From Trochalopteron elliotii (lineage: Eukaryota; Chordata; Aves; Passeriformes; Leiothrichidae), in the NCBI GenBank assembly GCA_024734555.1, contig JANPWX010000030.1:1577636-1641635 (forward strand): a stretch of DNA of 64,000 nt. Direction: 5' to 3'. Of the stretch, positions 46,641-60,255 are shown in pieces. The notes under the pieces were generated by a model. It was not told the DNA's origin and did no database searches. It saw only the letters and a list, made by a program, of their open reading frames with translations. Position 1 is the first letter of the stretch. Each line of letters starts with the position of its first letter. A program made the translations under genes and the position numbers.

Positions 46641-48885
46641 GGCTGAGGAAACCAAAATTCTATTGCCAACACTTGCTCCACAACAGAGCAATTGTTGATC
46701 TTCAGTATCACTGCCTTTCTTCTTACACCCTTTTCCCTCACCAGAGGACTGAGGGGAACACCACCTGCACCCCTATGCCCATGGCTGCCACTCCACAGCG
46801 CCAACTAAGTAGTTATTTACCCTCTCCAGTCAGGGGGACACTGCAGCAAAGACCTCAGATCAAGGTTAGCTGACATTCTTGTTAGAAGCTGATAGATCTT
46901 CCTGATGTCCACACCTACTGAGATGTCATATAGAGTAGGCAAAGCTACAGGAAGAAAAAACAAGGAAAAAACTGTTCCAAACTCTCTGAAAAAAAAAAAA
47001 AGCCTGAATTTGAGTTAATGCTAGGTAAATCTTTATTAGTGGAAGTAAGGAAGAACAATTACCACTTTTATATGAACAGAATTCTTAAACCACAAGAAAG
47101 TGTTTCTATGGGAAAATATTTTCATTTACGGCATCTCTGAGGAAAAGATTTTGTTTTCCTAAAATCTTGTTTTAAATTATTTAGAATTTTTTTTTGCTTA
47201 GATAAAGCCCCAAGTTCTTACACTGAGCTCTAGTTTGAAGCCACTGAAATGGCTTTGTAGCTATGTGAGTATAATGGAAACAGACTGGGACATGCTTCCA
47301 ATGTCAATCTCTTCCAGTCATACTCTGAGTAGAATTTGGCATTTGTTCTGTAATAAAACAAGTATAAAAATCTCTGTGTCTGATTTCACAGAGTAGTGTT
47401 AAGTTACATTTGGAAAAGATCTGGTAAAATCATATTATTTTACCTTTGGGGACAATTTTGAAGGGTCTCTTTCTCCACTGTTGACAAAATATTTACATAT
47501 TTTGTTATAAATTTTCATTATTAAAAGCATTCTTTAACATTCTAGATGATGCCTGGTCCAGTACCTTCTTAATTTATCTCCCCATGGCAGAATTCAAGCG
47601 TGCCTCTTGACAGTCCCCACAGCATTACTGCACCTGAAGGGGTGGTGAAGGTAGAGAGACCTCTCGTGCCTTTAGGCAGGAGCCAGGAAAGACAGAGCTG
47701 GAGAATGCGAGCTGCCAGAAGAGAAACAACAGCACTGGCAAGAGTTCTCAGGGTTCTGATTCATTCCTGCACTCTGACAGCAGTTTTCCAGGCAATATTT
47801 TATTTTAACTTCTCTAGGTGAAGCTTGGCTCAGTGCAGGTGAAAGGCACTTGCTGAAGCTTCACAAGAAACCATTCTTTTTTTTTGTTCTGTGCTCTCAG
47901 TGGCAGTAGATAGAGGTAATTTTTCTCTCCACAGTGAATGATGAACAGTAATGCTTTCCATATTCTGTTGAGCGTCTTACAAACACAGACTGAACAGCTG
48001 GTGCAGAGGTACCATATTATGTGCTTCCATCCTACACCCCATAATTTTTCCAAGTGGCCTTTCCCTATCAAAAAAAAGGTAGAGAAGAATCTAAAAGTGG
48101 CACAATTTTTTTGAGGGGAGACAAAGTGAAGCAAGTTTTTAACAAGGTGAGTATATGATCCATAAGTAGAAAAATTAAGAAGTTCAAATCTTGGTATAAA
48201 ATGACAGACCTGCAGAAACGTCAGAGATTTCTTGTCAATTATTCAGTCAGGTTCAAACACCTAAATGAAAACAAGAACTAACAATGAGCAGTATTTTAGA
48301 AGGCTTGATATAAATAAAATTAAAGGAGTTAGTCTGCTAATGCCCCTGTTGACAGTGTTTGTTTGGCACATATAGAGATAAAGAGAATTTAAAAAAAAAC
48401 AAAACAAACAGTGTGGTAAAGCCCTCATTACTTCACAGCTTAAGGAGGAGCCATACCCTCATCAGAGCATCATATTAAATATAATGAAGTCTTACTGGTG
48501 TAAAAACATATATTTTAGAGCTAGTAATTGAAGAAAACAGCAGATAGATAACTGAAGAAAATTTCAGGCCAAATTATTTACTGCTGTTAATAAAAAGGAA
48601 TTTTTTAAAATTTTTTAAAATTTTAAAATTTTTAAAAAAATTTGTCAAAAATTTCTTGGAAGAGTAGTAAATGATAACTGTGCATATGACTTGTGTGTGA
48701 TCAACAGCATTTTCATAATGACCCTGATTATTCCAAGGGTAACAGCTGGATTTGATACATTTGATATGTATAAATAAAATTCACTGAGGCTAGCATTGAG
48801 TGAAAAATCAATTTTAAAGCAATTTAAATTGTAAAGATACTCTGAATATGGACAGGGATAAAAACAAGAACTCAAAGATTGTAAT
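46641..48885. other. unassigned sequence
   Basis: It includes a 12-A run at about 46,989 and an A/T-only low-complexity patch at 48,598-48,640. The 73-codon frame at 47,600 and 106-codon minus frame at 47,814 show no domain. Confidence 0.5.
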
Positions 48886-49007
48886 GGAAGGAAGGAAGGA
48901 AGGAAGGAAGGAAGGAAGGAAGGAAGGAAGGAAGNNNNNNNNGGAAGGAAGGAAGGAAGGAAGGAAGGAAGGAAGGAAGGAAGGAAGGAAGGAAGGAAGG
49001 AAGGAAA
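48886..49007. repeat. (GGAA)n polypurine microsatellite with assembly gap
   Basis: About 114 bases of near-perfect GGAA/GAAG units on either side of eight N bases. The all-purine strand can form triplex DNA and is hard to sequence, so true length is unknown. The Lys-Glu-Gly-Arg repeat frame across it is an artefact. Confidence 0.97.
48935..48942. other. assembly gap (8 N)
   Basis: Eight unresolved bases inside the GGAA array. The repeat phase on the two sides suggests a collapsed or estimated array length, not missing unique DNA. Confidence 0.95.
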
Positions 49008-49009
49008 CT

Positions 49010-51099
49010 ATAGAAACTAGAAGATTCTAGACAGGAAGTAAGCTTTGCCTAATTTTCTAAAAAAGCTCTGGCTCCTATGATAGGCCAGGCTGAGATATCT
49101 CTCTCATGCTATTGAAATGCTCCACGAGAGTTGCAATTTGTGCAAGATAAGGGTTTTATTTGCATTTTCAGATAGTCTATTCTCATATTCTAAAATATTT
49201 GCAATTTACCAATTAGTATTTGATGCTCACATCATAGTGATCTATGTTACAAACCATTGACTTTGTAAGGAATGTTGTAGGATTATAAAATTAGCAAAGC
49301 ACCACATGAATTAAATCTCTTATTTAAATACATGGAAATGTACTTCCCATTAGTGGCTGTACAAATTATGAAAAGGTACTCTGAAGCATAAATATCTGAC
49401 TAACTGTATTTATTCTAAGTTTTTTATTTCTCTTTCTTGTTATTTACATATTTTCCCACTTTTCCTGTACTCTGTGAGTTCTTAACAATAACCACCAGGC
49501 ACAAGTCTGAAGACAACCAATTCTCCTCCATGAGACTTAGAGAGTCCAAATAATTCAAAAATATCTAATGTTCTGAGATAGTCTCAAATAATCTCACATT
49601 TTTATTCCTGTATCAGAGATTTTGTTTCTAATATTGCAGGGGATTTTTATTTCTTTCTCACTCTTAACTATAATGCTGTCTTTAATTAGAGAAAACTACT
49701 TTTCACATCATATTTTGCAAACCAAAGAAAAACAAAAACACAGACAACTAAAAAACAAACATGTCCCCGAAACAAACAAACAAAAATAAACAAGCAATCA
49801 AAACCAAAATCTTATTGGAAAATACAGTGATAGACAATTAATTAAACACATAATGTTTATGGAAGCCTTTGTGCATTTCTGGAGCATTTTTTCACCATGA
49901 TAGCTTTCAGCACACAATGTTATGTTTTGCATCATTTCTCCACAATTATCACTCCATTACAGGACAATTATACCAAAATACCTGATGTCTGCTACTATTC
50001 TGAACACAATTTTAATGTAAATGTCTCCTTTTATGACTGTGGTGTTTCAGAAACATACCTTGGTTTTTTTGGTGTTTTTTTTTTATTATTATTATTTTTC
50101 CACATAAATTTGTTGTTTAGGGAAGGTATAGATGTTAGACAGTTTTCTTCTGTCCAATAGACCTGAGCAGCAAGACAAAGAACCTACAGGAAGTAGGTAC
50201 TCAATGGAGACATATTTCCTTCCATACATTCTCCTTTCAGAGTTGTAGATGCCGTCCTCCAGGTTTTTCAACCAGAATGAAAAATTATAACCAAAAAATA
50301 TACTACAACACTCAGAAGAAAACATGTGCCTTTGCAACTTTTGTAAAAGAAATAAAAAACAGAGCAGTTCCACAGCCTCACAGCCAGGAACGAGATCTGG
50401 GTTTATTTTTGTGTTTCTTGTTTTCTTTGACTTGAAATTGAGTCATCTGAGCTGGGATTTGTACTTTGTATGCTCCTCATGAGGCTTCATTGCTGGATTC
50501 AATAAATCAGAACTGTCACAAAGGAGTTTTAGCACTACTGCCCTATACAACTGCATTCGTGGTATTTTATCACAGCTGGCAGTCAATCAATGGTTCTTAT
50601 CAGACATTTTGGTTATTACATTGAAAGATTAAAGTAAAACAATGTATTTTCTAATACATTTGTATAGTTGAGCTTCTTTACTCCAGGGGACCAAATTAAA
50701 TTAAAGTGGATATGAAACAGATGTCTTTTGCATGCAATAATCTGTGTGACAAGCCAACTGGTCTATAGAATCATGGTACTGATTACTCCCTTTCATTCTT
50801 GCATGCTCCTTTGTGCATTTTCTGAAGTAAATTCCCGGCTGGAAAAACAATATTGATTTTTAAATTTTTGATTCAGAATGCTAACAGCAATCTGTTAGCT
50901 ATAGAATTTATGTGAAGAAGCCTGTAAGGACCCGTGTTAACTCATTGTTACAGAGCTCAAAAATCATGAAATCAGAGGTCCCAAAATAAAAAATAAGATC
51001 TGAACAGGAAAACCAGAAGATTCTCTTGCCATTGAATCACTGCAAGGCCAACCAAATCAATCATTCTGACAAGTATGGAGATATTGAGAAGTATTTTTT
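49010..51099. other. unassigned AT-rich sequence
   Basis: It contains an A-rich stretch with CAAA-type units at about 49,718-49,812 and a T run at about 50,075-50,098. No element recognised. Confidence 0.5.
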
Positions 51100-51315
51100 A
51101 AGCTTCTTCTTAAAGACCCTTTAGTGTGAGACATGCTACAGTCTCCTCACATGAACTGTAGCTGTGCTTTAGTCACTAGCATCAGATAATTAGTTCTACA
51201 CCTTGGATGAACTTCCTTTCCTTTGGTGTGATTAAGCAAGCAGTCACTTTTCATCCACCTGAAGACTGTTATCAGATCATCTTTATTTAATTTCCTCTTC
51301 CTTCTCCTTAAGTGA
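51100..51315 (-). mobile_element. probable ancient CR1/L3-type fragment, antisense
   Basis: CACCTGAAGACTGTTATCAG, then ATCATCTTTATTTAATTTCC and CTTCCTTCTCCTT, loosely follows the antisense CR1 3' region (...TGAAGACTGTTATCATGTCCCC...). The left part (TTAAAGACCCTTTAGTG) fits the start of the 3' UTR. Very diverged; boundaries approximate. Confidence 0.45.
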
Positions 51316-54300
51316 CAGTTGGTTCATTCTCCACGGGTTATTTCAATGCCATATGCCAAGCTCCTAAAAGTTAAAGAAATTTTTTATTTAAAGTAGCAAT
51401 CACTTTGGATAAATTGAACTTCTACAACTCCAGAAGAAAAACAGGGCTTCTAAAAGGCTGTCTTTATGTTTGTTTGTATAATAATTCTATCTAGTTGCCT
51501 TAGAGCAACCAGACAGCAGCCCACAAGCACCAGATAACTATTCTGTTCTGTATATTATGAACTTAATGAAAAACACCCACATTAATCCTTTGAGAAAGAT
51601 ATGCAGTATACTTTGGCCCCTTTGGAGCTAACACTTCAGTAACTTTCCAAATCTATCAAGCAAATCCTTCAGATTTGTAGAAGAGTTTCCAGATGGAAAT
51701 TCTCTTTTCAGTTTCCAAGCCATTCAGTCTTGGTTTGGATCCCATGGGGCCTCTATGGCATCAGTACGTCTCAGCTGCAGTTATGAGCATCCAAAATAGT
51801 GTGCTAAAAATCATACTTTCCCCTCCTGAAATACCCCAGGTGACACAAAGGGCACAACATCACTGAAGCTTAGCTCCATAATTCAGAAAGTATTGTATTG
51901 AGTAATTAGATGTTATAACTAAATCAGCAGTATGGTTTTTGAAATTAAAGGAAACTGACGAACTTAAGAAAAGTACATATATCTCTCCATTTCTTTGTGT
52001 TACAAATCCTGCATTGCAGCTATCCCTTTGGTTTCAGACACTGTGAGTCTACAGTGTGGTGTTGAAATTCCCTTCACAAAGTCAATAAACAGCAATTTAC
52101 ATTCTCAAGAAATGTGAGCATTTATTTGAGTTGATAAATTAATCCCTGATACTGCAATCTGAGATAAAAAGAGATGGATACATAAAATTTTCTGGATGCA
52201 TTTTATTGGCTTACAGTTTTTCTTCTAAATATATCAGACTTTTTTTTTTTTTTGGTCTGAGATATCTTTCAGTTGAGAGTACTTGAGCTAAAACCACTAG
52301 CAGGAAATTAATCATAATACAAGTTTTACCTAGCAAACAGAATACCTTTTAGGCTACAGCTCTAGTACAATCAGATAAGAATCCAAACCCACAATTCATC
52401 ATTTATTTAATTAGTTTCAAATGCTATGAGACTGCTCCAAAACTTTTTTCTCCTACAGACATATTAAGAAGACGAGATTGTTGGCCAATAAATACTGGTA
52501 TCTTCTCTCTAGCTGTTTCAGTAAGGTTTGCCGAAACCACATCATGGCAGCTTTCATCAGAGGACACTGGCAGACTTAAGAAGGAAGTATGGAGTTTGGT
52601 TTTGCCCTTTTTTTTTTCCCCCTCAAAAAATGTCCTGGTTTTAAAGGAAGTCAATCTCCAGAATAGTTGCTTAAAGTATGCAGAATCTTTTAAGAACATT
52701 AGTTCTGGTTTTTTTAGGTTTTTAAAGAAAACAATGACAATTGTTGTAGAAAGTTGTCCCCACCACAGCAAGACTGAATTTCATTTCAGGTTGGCAAGTA
52801 TTCAAGATCAATACCATCAAAATATTCTAAACCAAGTACTCTGAATTGAAATCCAGATACAGTTTAGGTATGCAAGTTTCTTTATATTGCACTGAGATAT
52901 AAGATTACTTAAAGTTATTTTACTGGAAGACTAGAATTCCACCTTACTTTCTATCATTTTCCTGAGTGAAAGCCAAACAAAACATTTCCACTAGCCAGAT
53001 CATGAATCAGAATAAATGATACTCCCTGAAACAATACATTTTCATATTGATGAAATTAATTGTGAGTATTCCCAAGGTCCTTTATTTTGGTAGCAACTAT
53101 CACTTCACCTAATTAACACAATCTATCCAGACTGATTATCAGTCCCACAAATATGGAAATCATTCCTAGTAATCAATATATAAATAGATAGGCTTTCTTT
53201 ATTCTACAACAATTTTTTTTCAATTAACAAAATAGTATGATAGATTTTCAACATTTGTGCAAATCCTTTTGATACCAATTTTGGTTAAAATCTTGCATCT
53301 CTAATAGAGTTTTATGCTGTCTCTAATCACACTAATGGGTTTTTGTCTTCCACATAAGTAATCCTTGGAGAAGGATACAATTTTTTCCACTAACTTCATT
53401 TCAAAAAGACTTCTTCAAATGTGTTTAATTGCACTTAAGCCAGTTTGAACCTTATCAATGAGTTTTAAAATTGTAGGCATTTATACACATGAAATTTTCA
53501 GTGACTTTCCCAATTTATGAATTAAAACAGGGTTGGGGGTTTTGTAATTTATTTCAGTATTCTATCCAGTGGGATATGTAACTAAGAGCAGAGTTTATTG
53601 AGCTGTGTTTTTTTATTTCCAGAATCATGTCCTACAACCATCTTAATTTCCTGAATATTATGAAATTTGTAATTTTTACTGCACTCATAGTGAAGACTCT
53701 TCACACTCTGCTTGCATCAGATTCATTGAACTGTCATACTTTAATCAAAGTTGTTTACAAAGACTCCTGTATGAATCAAAATCACTAAAGCCTTTTGAAG
53801 TCTTCATAATTCTTTTTACTAAGATGCATCACACTTCTGGTCAAACTCTAACCTTTCTGCAACTGCCACTGGTCAGGTTTCATGAAAGCCTGTGGTCTTC
53901 CTGAGGTTTCTGAGAAGTGCTCTTGGCAAGCAGCTGAATCCTCATCTCTGAACCCATATACAATAGATGACTGAATAAAATAAAATTGAAAAAGTGCCAT
54001 TAGTTGTCAATGTTGGGGTATTTGGATTTGGTTTGGTGGTTTGTCTTGCTTCTTTTTTTTTCTGAAAGGAATTAAAAACTTACTCCTCTATAAGTAATCA
54101 TTAGATCTTCTTCTGTCTCAGTCAGAAAGATTTTCTATCCTTCTCTGAAACTTCTCAGTCAGTTCACTAGTGATGTCAGTGGACTAACAGGAAAGAAATG
54201 GAGAGAAAGTTTTCATAATACAAGTCCCAAAGAACTTGCCAGTATATACTCACATGAAGCATCTTGAAGTTAATTTATTGCAATAGTTAACCAAGTTGGT

Positions 54301-54327
54301 ATTATTTAATAAACAGATGAAATGGTA
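51316..54327. other. unassigned AT-rich sequence
   Basis: A T run of about 14 lies near 52,240. The 115-codon minus frame at 52,424 has no domain. No transposable element recognised. Confidence 0.5.
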
Positions 54328-54775
54328 TGTGGGTGGTTTCTCCTTGGGGGCTGCTTTATTGGCTAAGCAGTAAACCCCAGACCAACCGAGACAGCTTGTG
54401 GGTTCCTCAGATCAGCTGGCTCAGCGTGGATAAGGCTTGGAAATTAACAGCGGACTTCTGCCGTGGCTTTAGAAGATGTTTATTTGGTGCAGCTCCACGT
54501 GCAAAAAGCACGGCCTGGCCAGTCCTTCTCCTTTTTGTACCCCAGGACACAGCCTGAGGCAGCTGGAGAATTCGGGCCAATGGATGGAAAGGGCGGGAGG
54601 TTCCAGAGGGGGACACTTAACAGAACAATTGAACAGGGCAGGGGTTGGAACACCTGGTCGAATGGGAGATGATCTCCCCTCAAGTTACCAGAGTGATTGA
54701 CAAGGGGCTCCCCTCTGGGAGATACCATGTGGGTTTGGGAATGGGTGAAGGGACTTTGTAAGGAACATACCAACA
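54328..54775 (-). mobile_element. solo ERV LTR (448 bp), antisense
   Basis: GC-rich block with LTR architecture on the minus strand. The ends are TGTTGG...CCACA. A TATA-like GTACAAAAAG lies at 54,531-54,540 on the plus map, AATAAA follows at 54,479-54,484, and the remaining ~150 bases would be R/U5. There is no tRNA primer-binding site immediately beyond the U5 end and no gag-like frame, so only one LTR is left. I found no convincing target duplication, so the ends may be slightly wrong or eroded. Several 69-111-codon frames on both strands here are non-coding by-products. Class is unassigned. Confidence 0.72.
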
Positions 54776-57700
54776 CAAAATAAATAAAATACATATAAAA
54801 CTTCGAAAGCATCAATCATGCATTGCAACAATGGTAGAAGCATATTGAGTTTTTTCCTGCTTCAGAAGAAAGCTGAAGATCTGGGACATCTTTGAGTCAC
54901 ATTCATGTGTTGGAGGCAGAGATTGAGAACAGTGTGAAATAAATCCACCTGGACAGGATGGTAGAGGATAAAGCAAATCAAAGAGATCTTCAGTAGAAAA
55001 CAGCCATTGACATAAAAATCAGGCCTCAGGTAACTCATCAATCATCACTCTACAAAAAATTGGAGGGCTGTAGTGAAGTATGGGAATACAGGAAAATTTC
55101 TTGCAGAAACAGCATGCCTTGAGTCTGAAGAGCAGATACCCAGATTGCTTGGGGTTTGCCAGGAGCTTACAGACTAGTTTGCTGTTGTATGTCTTGGAGA
55201 AAGCAGGGTCTAATGGAAAAAGCAAGTGAATGATTTACACTGATGTTAGAGTGGCAGGGTGTTGTAAAGATAAACAGGAGAAGTTATATCAGAACTGGAA
55301 GGAGATAGGGCTGAACATGAATTGCTGAACACTGTGTCATGCAGTACATTCTGCTGTCAACTCTTTGTACTGTATTTATCCTCTGTTGTGTTGACACTAT
55401 GAAGGAGTTTTTTCATACTTCACCTGACAGTTATTTTAGGCCAGCGCCTGTGCCCCACTGTGTCCCGAAGGAGACACAGCAGGCAAGGAGAAGCTGAATC
55501 AATACTGCCATAGCTCTCTGCCCAGTTTTTCCCAGCAGTTGCACTCTCAGACAAAATTCACATATTTGAAGTGTTCATCAAAAGGGGAATCATTTTGTCA
55601 CTGTCATGTTTGAAATGAATTTTAACACACTGAAAAGTCCAAAATACCATATTAAACCTAATGGGTTTTGCTACCTGGCATGCAAAACAGCATACTGCTA
55701 GTGCCACTAGCTAACTTACTAGGTGTTAGCTGTGTTGGCTAGCTCAAAGCTGTCTACAGTAAATTATGCTGTAAGTAAATGTAGCATAAATAATGTTATG
55801 CTACATTCTTTGATGATACTTTTATCCTTACGAGTCCACAAACAGAAGCGTTTGCCTTTTCTGAATCCCTTCTGATCTGAGTATTAAAGCAGAGTTAAAA
55901 ATGACAGTAGGAAAGTTTGCTCTGGCTGTTTTTCCAGCCCATTTTTTAAACACCAAAAAGTCACTATTGCTTCCTGCATACTAGAAAGATCTCTAGGAAC
56001 AGTGATGCAGTTGAAAGTGAACACAGTGCAGCAGTTACATGGACAATCATTCATCACAGCCTGAAGAATACCAAATGCTCAACTAATGGGTCGATGAACC
56101 TCTGCTTTTCACACTGACAGACTACTCCAAACTATGAAACGGGGCATGAATAAGTAACCAGTGCAAAGTTGTGCTGACCTTGGAGATAGCTCAAGCCTAT
56201 ACAGACATAAAGTTTTGCATTCCAATTAGTTTTTAGACTGAAAAAAAGCTTTTATTTACTTGATACAGCCTCCACTTTGTGCTCTGCATTTATCTCCTAG
56301 GAAGCTAGGTAGTGTCAATATTCCCTCTTTTTCTGCTGGTGTCATCTTGTAAGACAAGTCTTAGGTAAGTGTCCAGATAGAGAGAGAGAGAGAGTGACAA
56401 CCTCCTACTGGAATAATTTCCTGATGGAAAATAAAATCTTTAATAAATGTTCTTTTCCTTCAAAACAGGGAAACTTTAAAGTTTAACCTGATTTTTAATT
56501 CCTTCAGGAAGAATACAAATGAAAAGCAAATTAAAAGAACTAAAAGAAAGACATACATAAAGGAAAAAGAATTCATGAATGGCTTGGAGTAAGTTTTAAG
56601 GAAATGAAAATACTATGTAATAACACTCTTCAATTCAGCTTTGTAATGTAAATCATATTTTTTCTGATCTCTGTGACACAGACACAACTGACAGATCCAG
56701 TCAGACTTACAGATAAAAGCAAGAAGGGTTGCCAACTGGAGTAAACAGCTAGAAAAAGGAAAGTATATCAGATAAATAGCTTACTTCTCCCTGAAAATAT
56801 GAAAGATGCTTGTTTACCTTGCAAACAGAGTTTCTTTAATTTTAATTAATAATTTATAATTGCCTTTCTATAATACCTAACACTTTGTAGTGAGCTTCAC
56901 TGGTTTGAGCTTGAACCAATCCCAAGTAAAATTACACACATTTCAGCTTGATAATGAACATACTTTTTAAGACCATGAAGAGGAATATAGCTCTAAAAAT
57001 GAAGGTCTGCAAAATTGACCAGCTTCTCCGTTTCTTACTTTATGGAATAATTTTTCAGAACATCTGATTTCTTAACAATTCCCCTTTCCCAAGAATATTA
57101 ATTCATTTACTTCCCCCAAAGGAATTAAATTCAAATACAATATTATATATGGGTGTGTGATCCACAGCCTATATATTTAACCAAAATAGGAAGGAAGAGG
57201 CAATTTGTCTGACACATTTATTTCCTATTAGGCATTTGGAAACATCAGCTTCAATACATCTGCTCTTTTTGAGAGTGAAGTATGAAGTCAATGTGACTGC
57301 TTAGGTATAACAGTCTTTTCTGAATAAAAGTGCTATTAGTGCCCATTCCTCTTTCGTCATTGCTATTAAATTAACTAATTAAAATAATTCACAAATAAAA
57401 ATTTCAACAATCAATTTTGCAAAAGGAACACATTAAATATCTTTAGATGGAAGTGAAACTTGTAAGTTAATGAATCATTTTAAAATGAGCTCCCATTCAC
57501 ATTGATTTTGTGTCTCACTGCCATAGAAATAAGTTCTGCCAAGATATGTCTGTTTGGACCAGCTGTCTCATTGCATATAAAACACATGTTCCATTAAAAA
57601 GCAGATTTTTGGTGAGCTCATTCAAATATGCATTTCAAAGTTGGTCCTAGAATTGTTGTACTCCCTGTTGCTTTAACAAAGGAGCAGATGAGAGACTGTG

Positions 57701-58251
57701 ACTTTATTTCTTCCCTATTTTCTACTGAAGAGATTATTTTGGTCAAAGAGTACTATTCTCTTCTCTATGAATGTCAGATCAAGAACCAGCTCAGAAATCA
57801 GTTCTTGACCTTGCAAAAGGCCCTTGCAGAGACAATTGTGCTGTATTGATGCTGTGGCTACTTTCTTTTGTTCTGAGTGTCCCAAAAGGTCTCATACCAA
57901 GAAACAGACCATTACAGAAAAAACCAGGAGAGTAGCCAGACAAGAGAAAAATAGAGTAGAAGGGGATGAAGTGCAGTAATGGCCTGGAGACCACCTTCAT
58001 ACCAGATTAATGCTATAAGAACAGATTTCTCTTTGGGTGACAGTGGAAGTTGCTGATAATTCTGATCTATTGTATGTAAGAAAACATTTCAGAAGATGAA
58101 ACATTTAAATTCAAACAGAAACTCTCAGCATTATCTGAAACAGTTTTACAGTTTGAGATGCCTGTTGTTGAAAGACAAAGCATCCTACTGTCCACAGACT
58201 TAAATTACATATAGATTATATATATATGAGTAAATTACATTTACTAATCAT
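54776..58251. other. unassigned sequence
   Basis: It includes a short (AG)n microsatellite at 56,379-56,394. The frame at 57,628-57,849 (73 codons) has balanced codons but no splice sites, domain or promoter, so it is not called. Confidence 0.5.
56379..56394. repeat. (AG)8 microsatellite
   Basis: Eight perfect AG units. Confidence 0.9.
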
Positions 58252-58688
58252 ATTATAGTATCATATAATGCTTGGGACCTTAAATACCATCTAGTTCCAA
58301 CCCACCTGCCACAAGGACACTTTCCCCTAGACCAGGTTGCTCAGACACCCATCCAATCTGGCATTGAACATTTCCAGGGTTGGGGCACCCAGAGCCTCTC
58401 TGGGCAGCTTGTTCCAATGCCTCACCACTCTCATAGTCAAGAATTTCTTCCAAATATCTAATCTAAACCTACTCATTTCAGTGTTAAGCCATTCCCTCTT
58501 GTCCCATTACTACATTGTAAAAAGTCCCTCTCCAGTGCTTTTGTAGCTCCCCTCTAAGCACTGGAAGGTAGTCCCCACAGCCTTCTCTTCTCCAGGCTGC
58601 ACAACCCCAGCTGTCTCAGCCTGTCCCCACAGGAGAGGTGCTCCAGACTCCTGAGCATCTTTGTGGCCCTTCTCAGGACTCATTCAAC
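58252..58688 (-). mobile_element. CR1 LINE 3' fragment, antisense
   Basis: About 435 bases of antisense CR1. The sequence starts at the 3' end (ATCATATAATGCTTGGGACC, a degraded AATCATAGAATGGTTTGGG). It continues through CCAACCCACCTGCCACAAGG, GACCAGGTTGCTCAGACACC, GCCTCTCTGGGCAGCTTGTT and CTTCTCTTCTCCAGGCTGC to GCATCTTTGTGGCCCTTCTC. All of it is 3' UTR plus the extreme end of the RT ORF. Relatively well preserved. Confidence 0.92.
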
Positions 58689-58689
58689 A

Positions 58690-60255
58690 GTAAATGTCAT
58701 GTAGATCTGAAGTAGAATTTCCAAGCTGGAATTATTTAGTAAACACACAAATCAGAGTGATAAAAACACAGCTTTTTAAATTTGACACTCAAACTTCATC
58801 ACCTAGAATGTTAAATTTGCTTTGTCTGAGTTCAGAGTAAGTTTTCCACCCTGGAATATATTAGTGCAGCTATTTACTTTGGTTTTTTTCCATGTTGCAC
58901 TAGAGCTAAACATATATTATCATTGAGATACTCTGTTCTGCCAAATGGAGCAGAGCAAAAAGAACTCACTACAGCTAGGATAATTGTGATTTTTTTATTA
59001 TTTAGTATGTATCCAGAATAGTTTATAGCTGGCTACAAAAAATGTGTAGGGTAATAAACCTGTTTTAAAAAGTCACTGCTTTTTAACTAATAATATTAAT
59101 AATTGAGAACATTAATAGGACATTGTAGCAAGACTCTCAAGAGCCAGGAAGTCAAGGAAAATTATTCATTTAGTTGTTGCAGTAATTTAGTTAATTAGAT
59201 TTTCTTTTCTCTACTTAATTTATTTCTAAAAAAGATTTTCTTTCTGGTTAAATTAATTCTTTACATAAATATGTGATAGTGAGAGCAGAAAAAAATTATT
59301 TTACATTAGAAATTCATATCTAGTGTTAAAGAAAATGCTACTTTTTATTTGAAGAATAAAATATATTACTTTGTCTACCATCATGATCTTAAAATTAAGT
59401 GGGTTGTGAAAAAATCATCTATTCAAAAAAATAAAATGAGCGGTCTCTTTTTTCTGCTTTATAGTGGTATGTGCTTCGCCTAGTAATATATTAAGCTCAT
59501 TTTTGTTATGGAAAAATTGAACAAAACCTCAAATATTTATCAGTTCATGCGTGTGCTGAGCTTCTGAGAGTGTTGGCCATGGCTCTGGCCGTGCCTTCTG
59601 TGAAGGTGCCCACTCAGATAACTGAGCTTGGTTTATTTTTGTGATTTTACCAAGGAAACCCTTGAAAAGCCAATCTTATCCAGAGATTTTCTACCACAGT
59701 TATATGCAGAGCAAATTATTCATAGAAAACTGACCAAGATTAATTTTCTGTAGTGACCATTTGAAACATTTAAAGAGAAAGAGACAAGATTTTATTTTGT
59801 GACCCATTATACTGTTGTTTCTTTATTTGCTGTTTATTTTTTCCATCATATTTCCATCTAGCAATTATGGATGCAAATCAATTAGCAAAGACCTTTGCTT
59901 GGGAATATTACTGGATGCTCAGACTATGCGGGGAAGGGTGTCTTACCCATATGTGCATATGTGCTCGTGAAGAGGCTCTTCCTCCTCTCTGTGTTATCAC
60001 AAGCCATACAGGGCACAGCTTTTTTGTGAGAGAAATCTTTGCAAAAAAAAATGAAGCTCCAGACCTTCATGTTTCTCAAAAAAGTAAAATTTAGGTATTT
60101 CACCTGGCAGAATCAATGAAGAAAAACTTTGTATTGCCACATTATCAACACAATGGCCATCACTGTCTTTCATAAGACAAAGACAAAAAGTCGAAAAACA
60201 AAGTTGCCATCTCTGTGGAATTCACTTTGTTTATTCCAAGGAGAAGGAAGTTTGA
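58690..60255. other. unassigned AT-rich sequence
   Basis: The 75-codon frame at 59,867 shows no domain. No element recognised. Confidence 0.5.

Noticed and set aside
46429..46873. Two overlapping plus-strand frames of 89 and 93 codons
   Set aside because: They begin in an antisense CR1 fragment and share no domain or splice context.
48848..49030. Lys-Glu-Gly-Arg repeat protein frame
   Set aside because: Direct translation of the (GGAA)n microsatellite, running through an N gap.
54327..54815. Cluster of 69-111-codon frames on both strands
   Set aside because: They overlap one another in a GC-rich LTR; stop codons are rare there for compositional reasons.
57628..57849. 73-codon frame with balanced codons
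   Set aside because: No splice sites, no promoter or poly(A) signal, no recognisable domain; length is compatible with chance.
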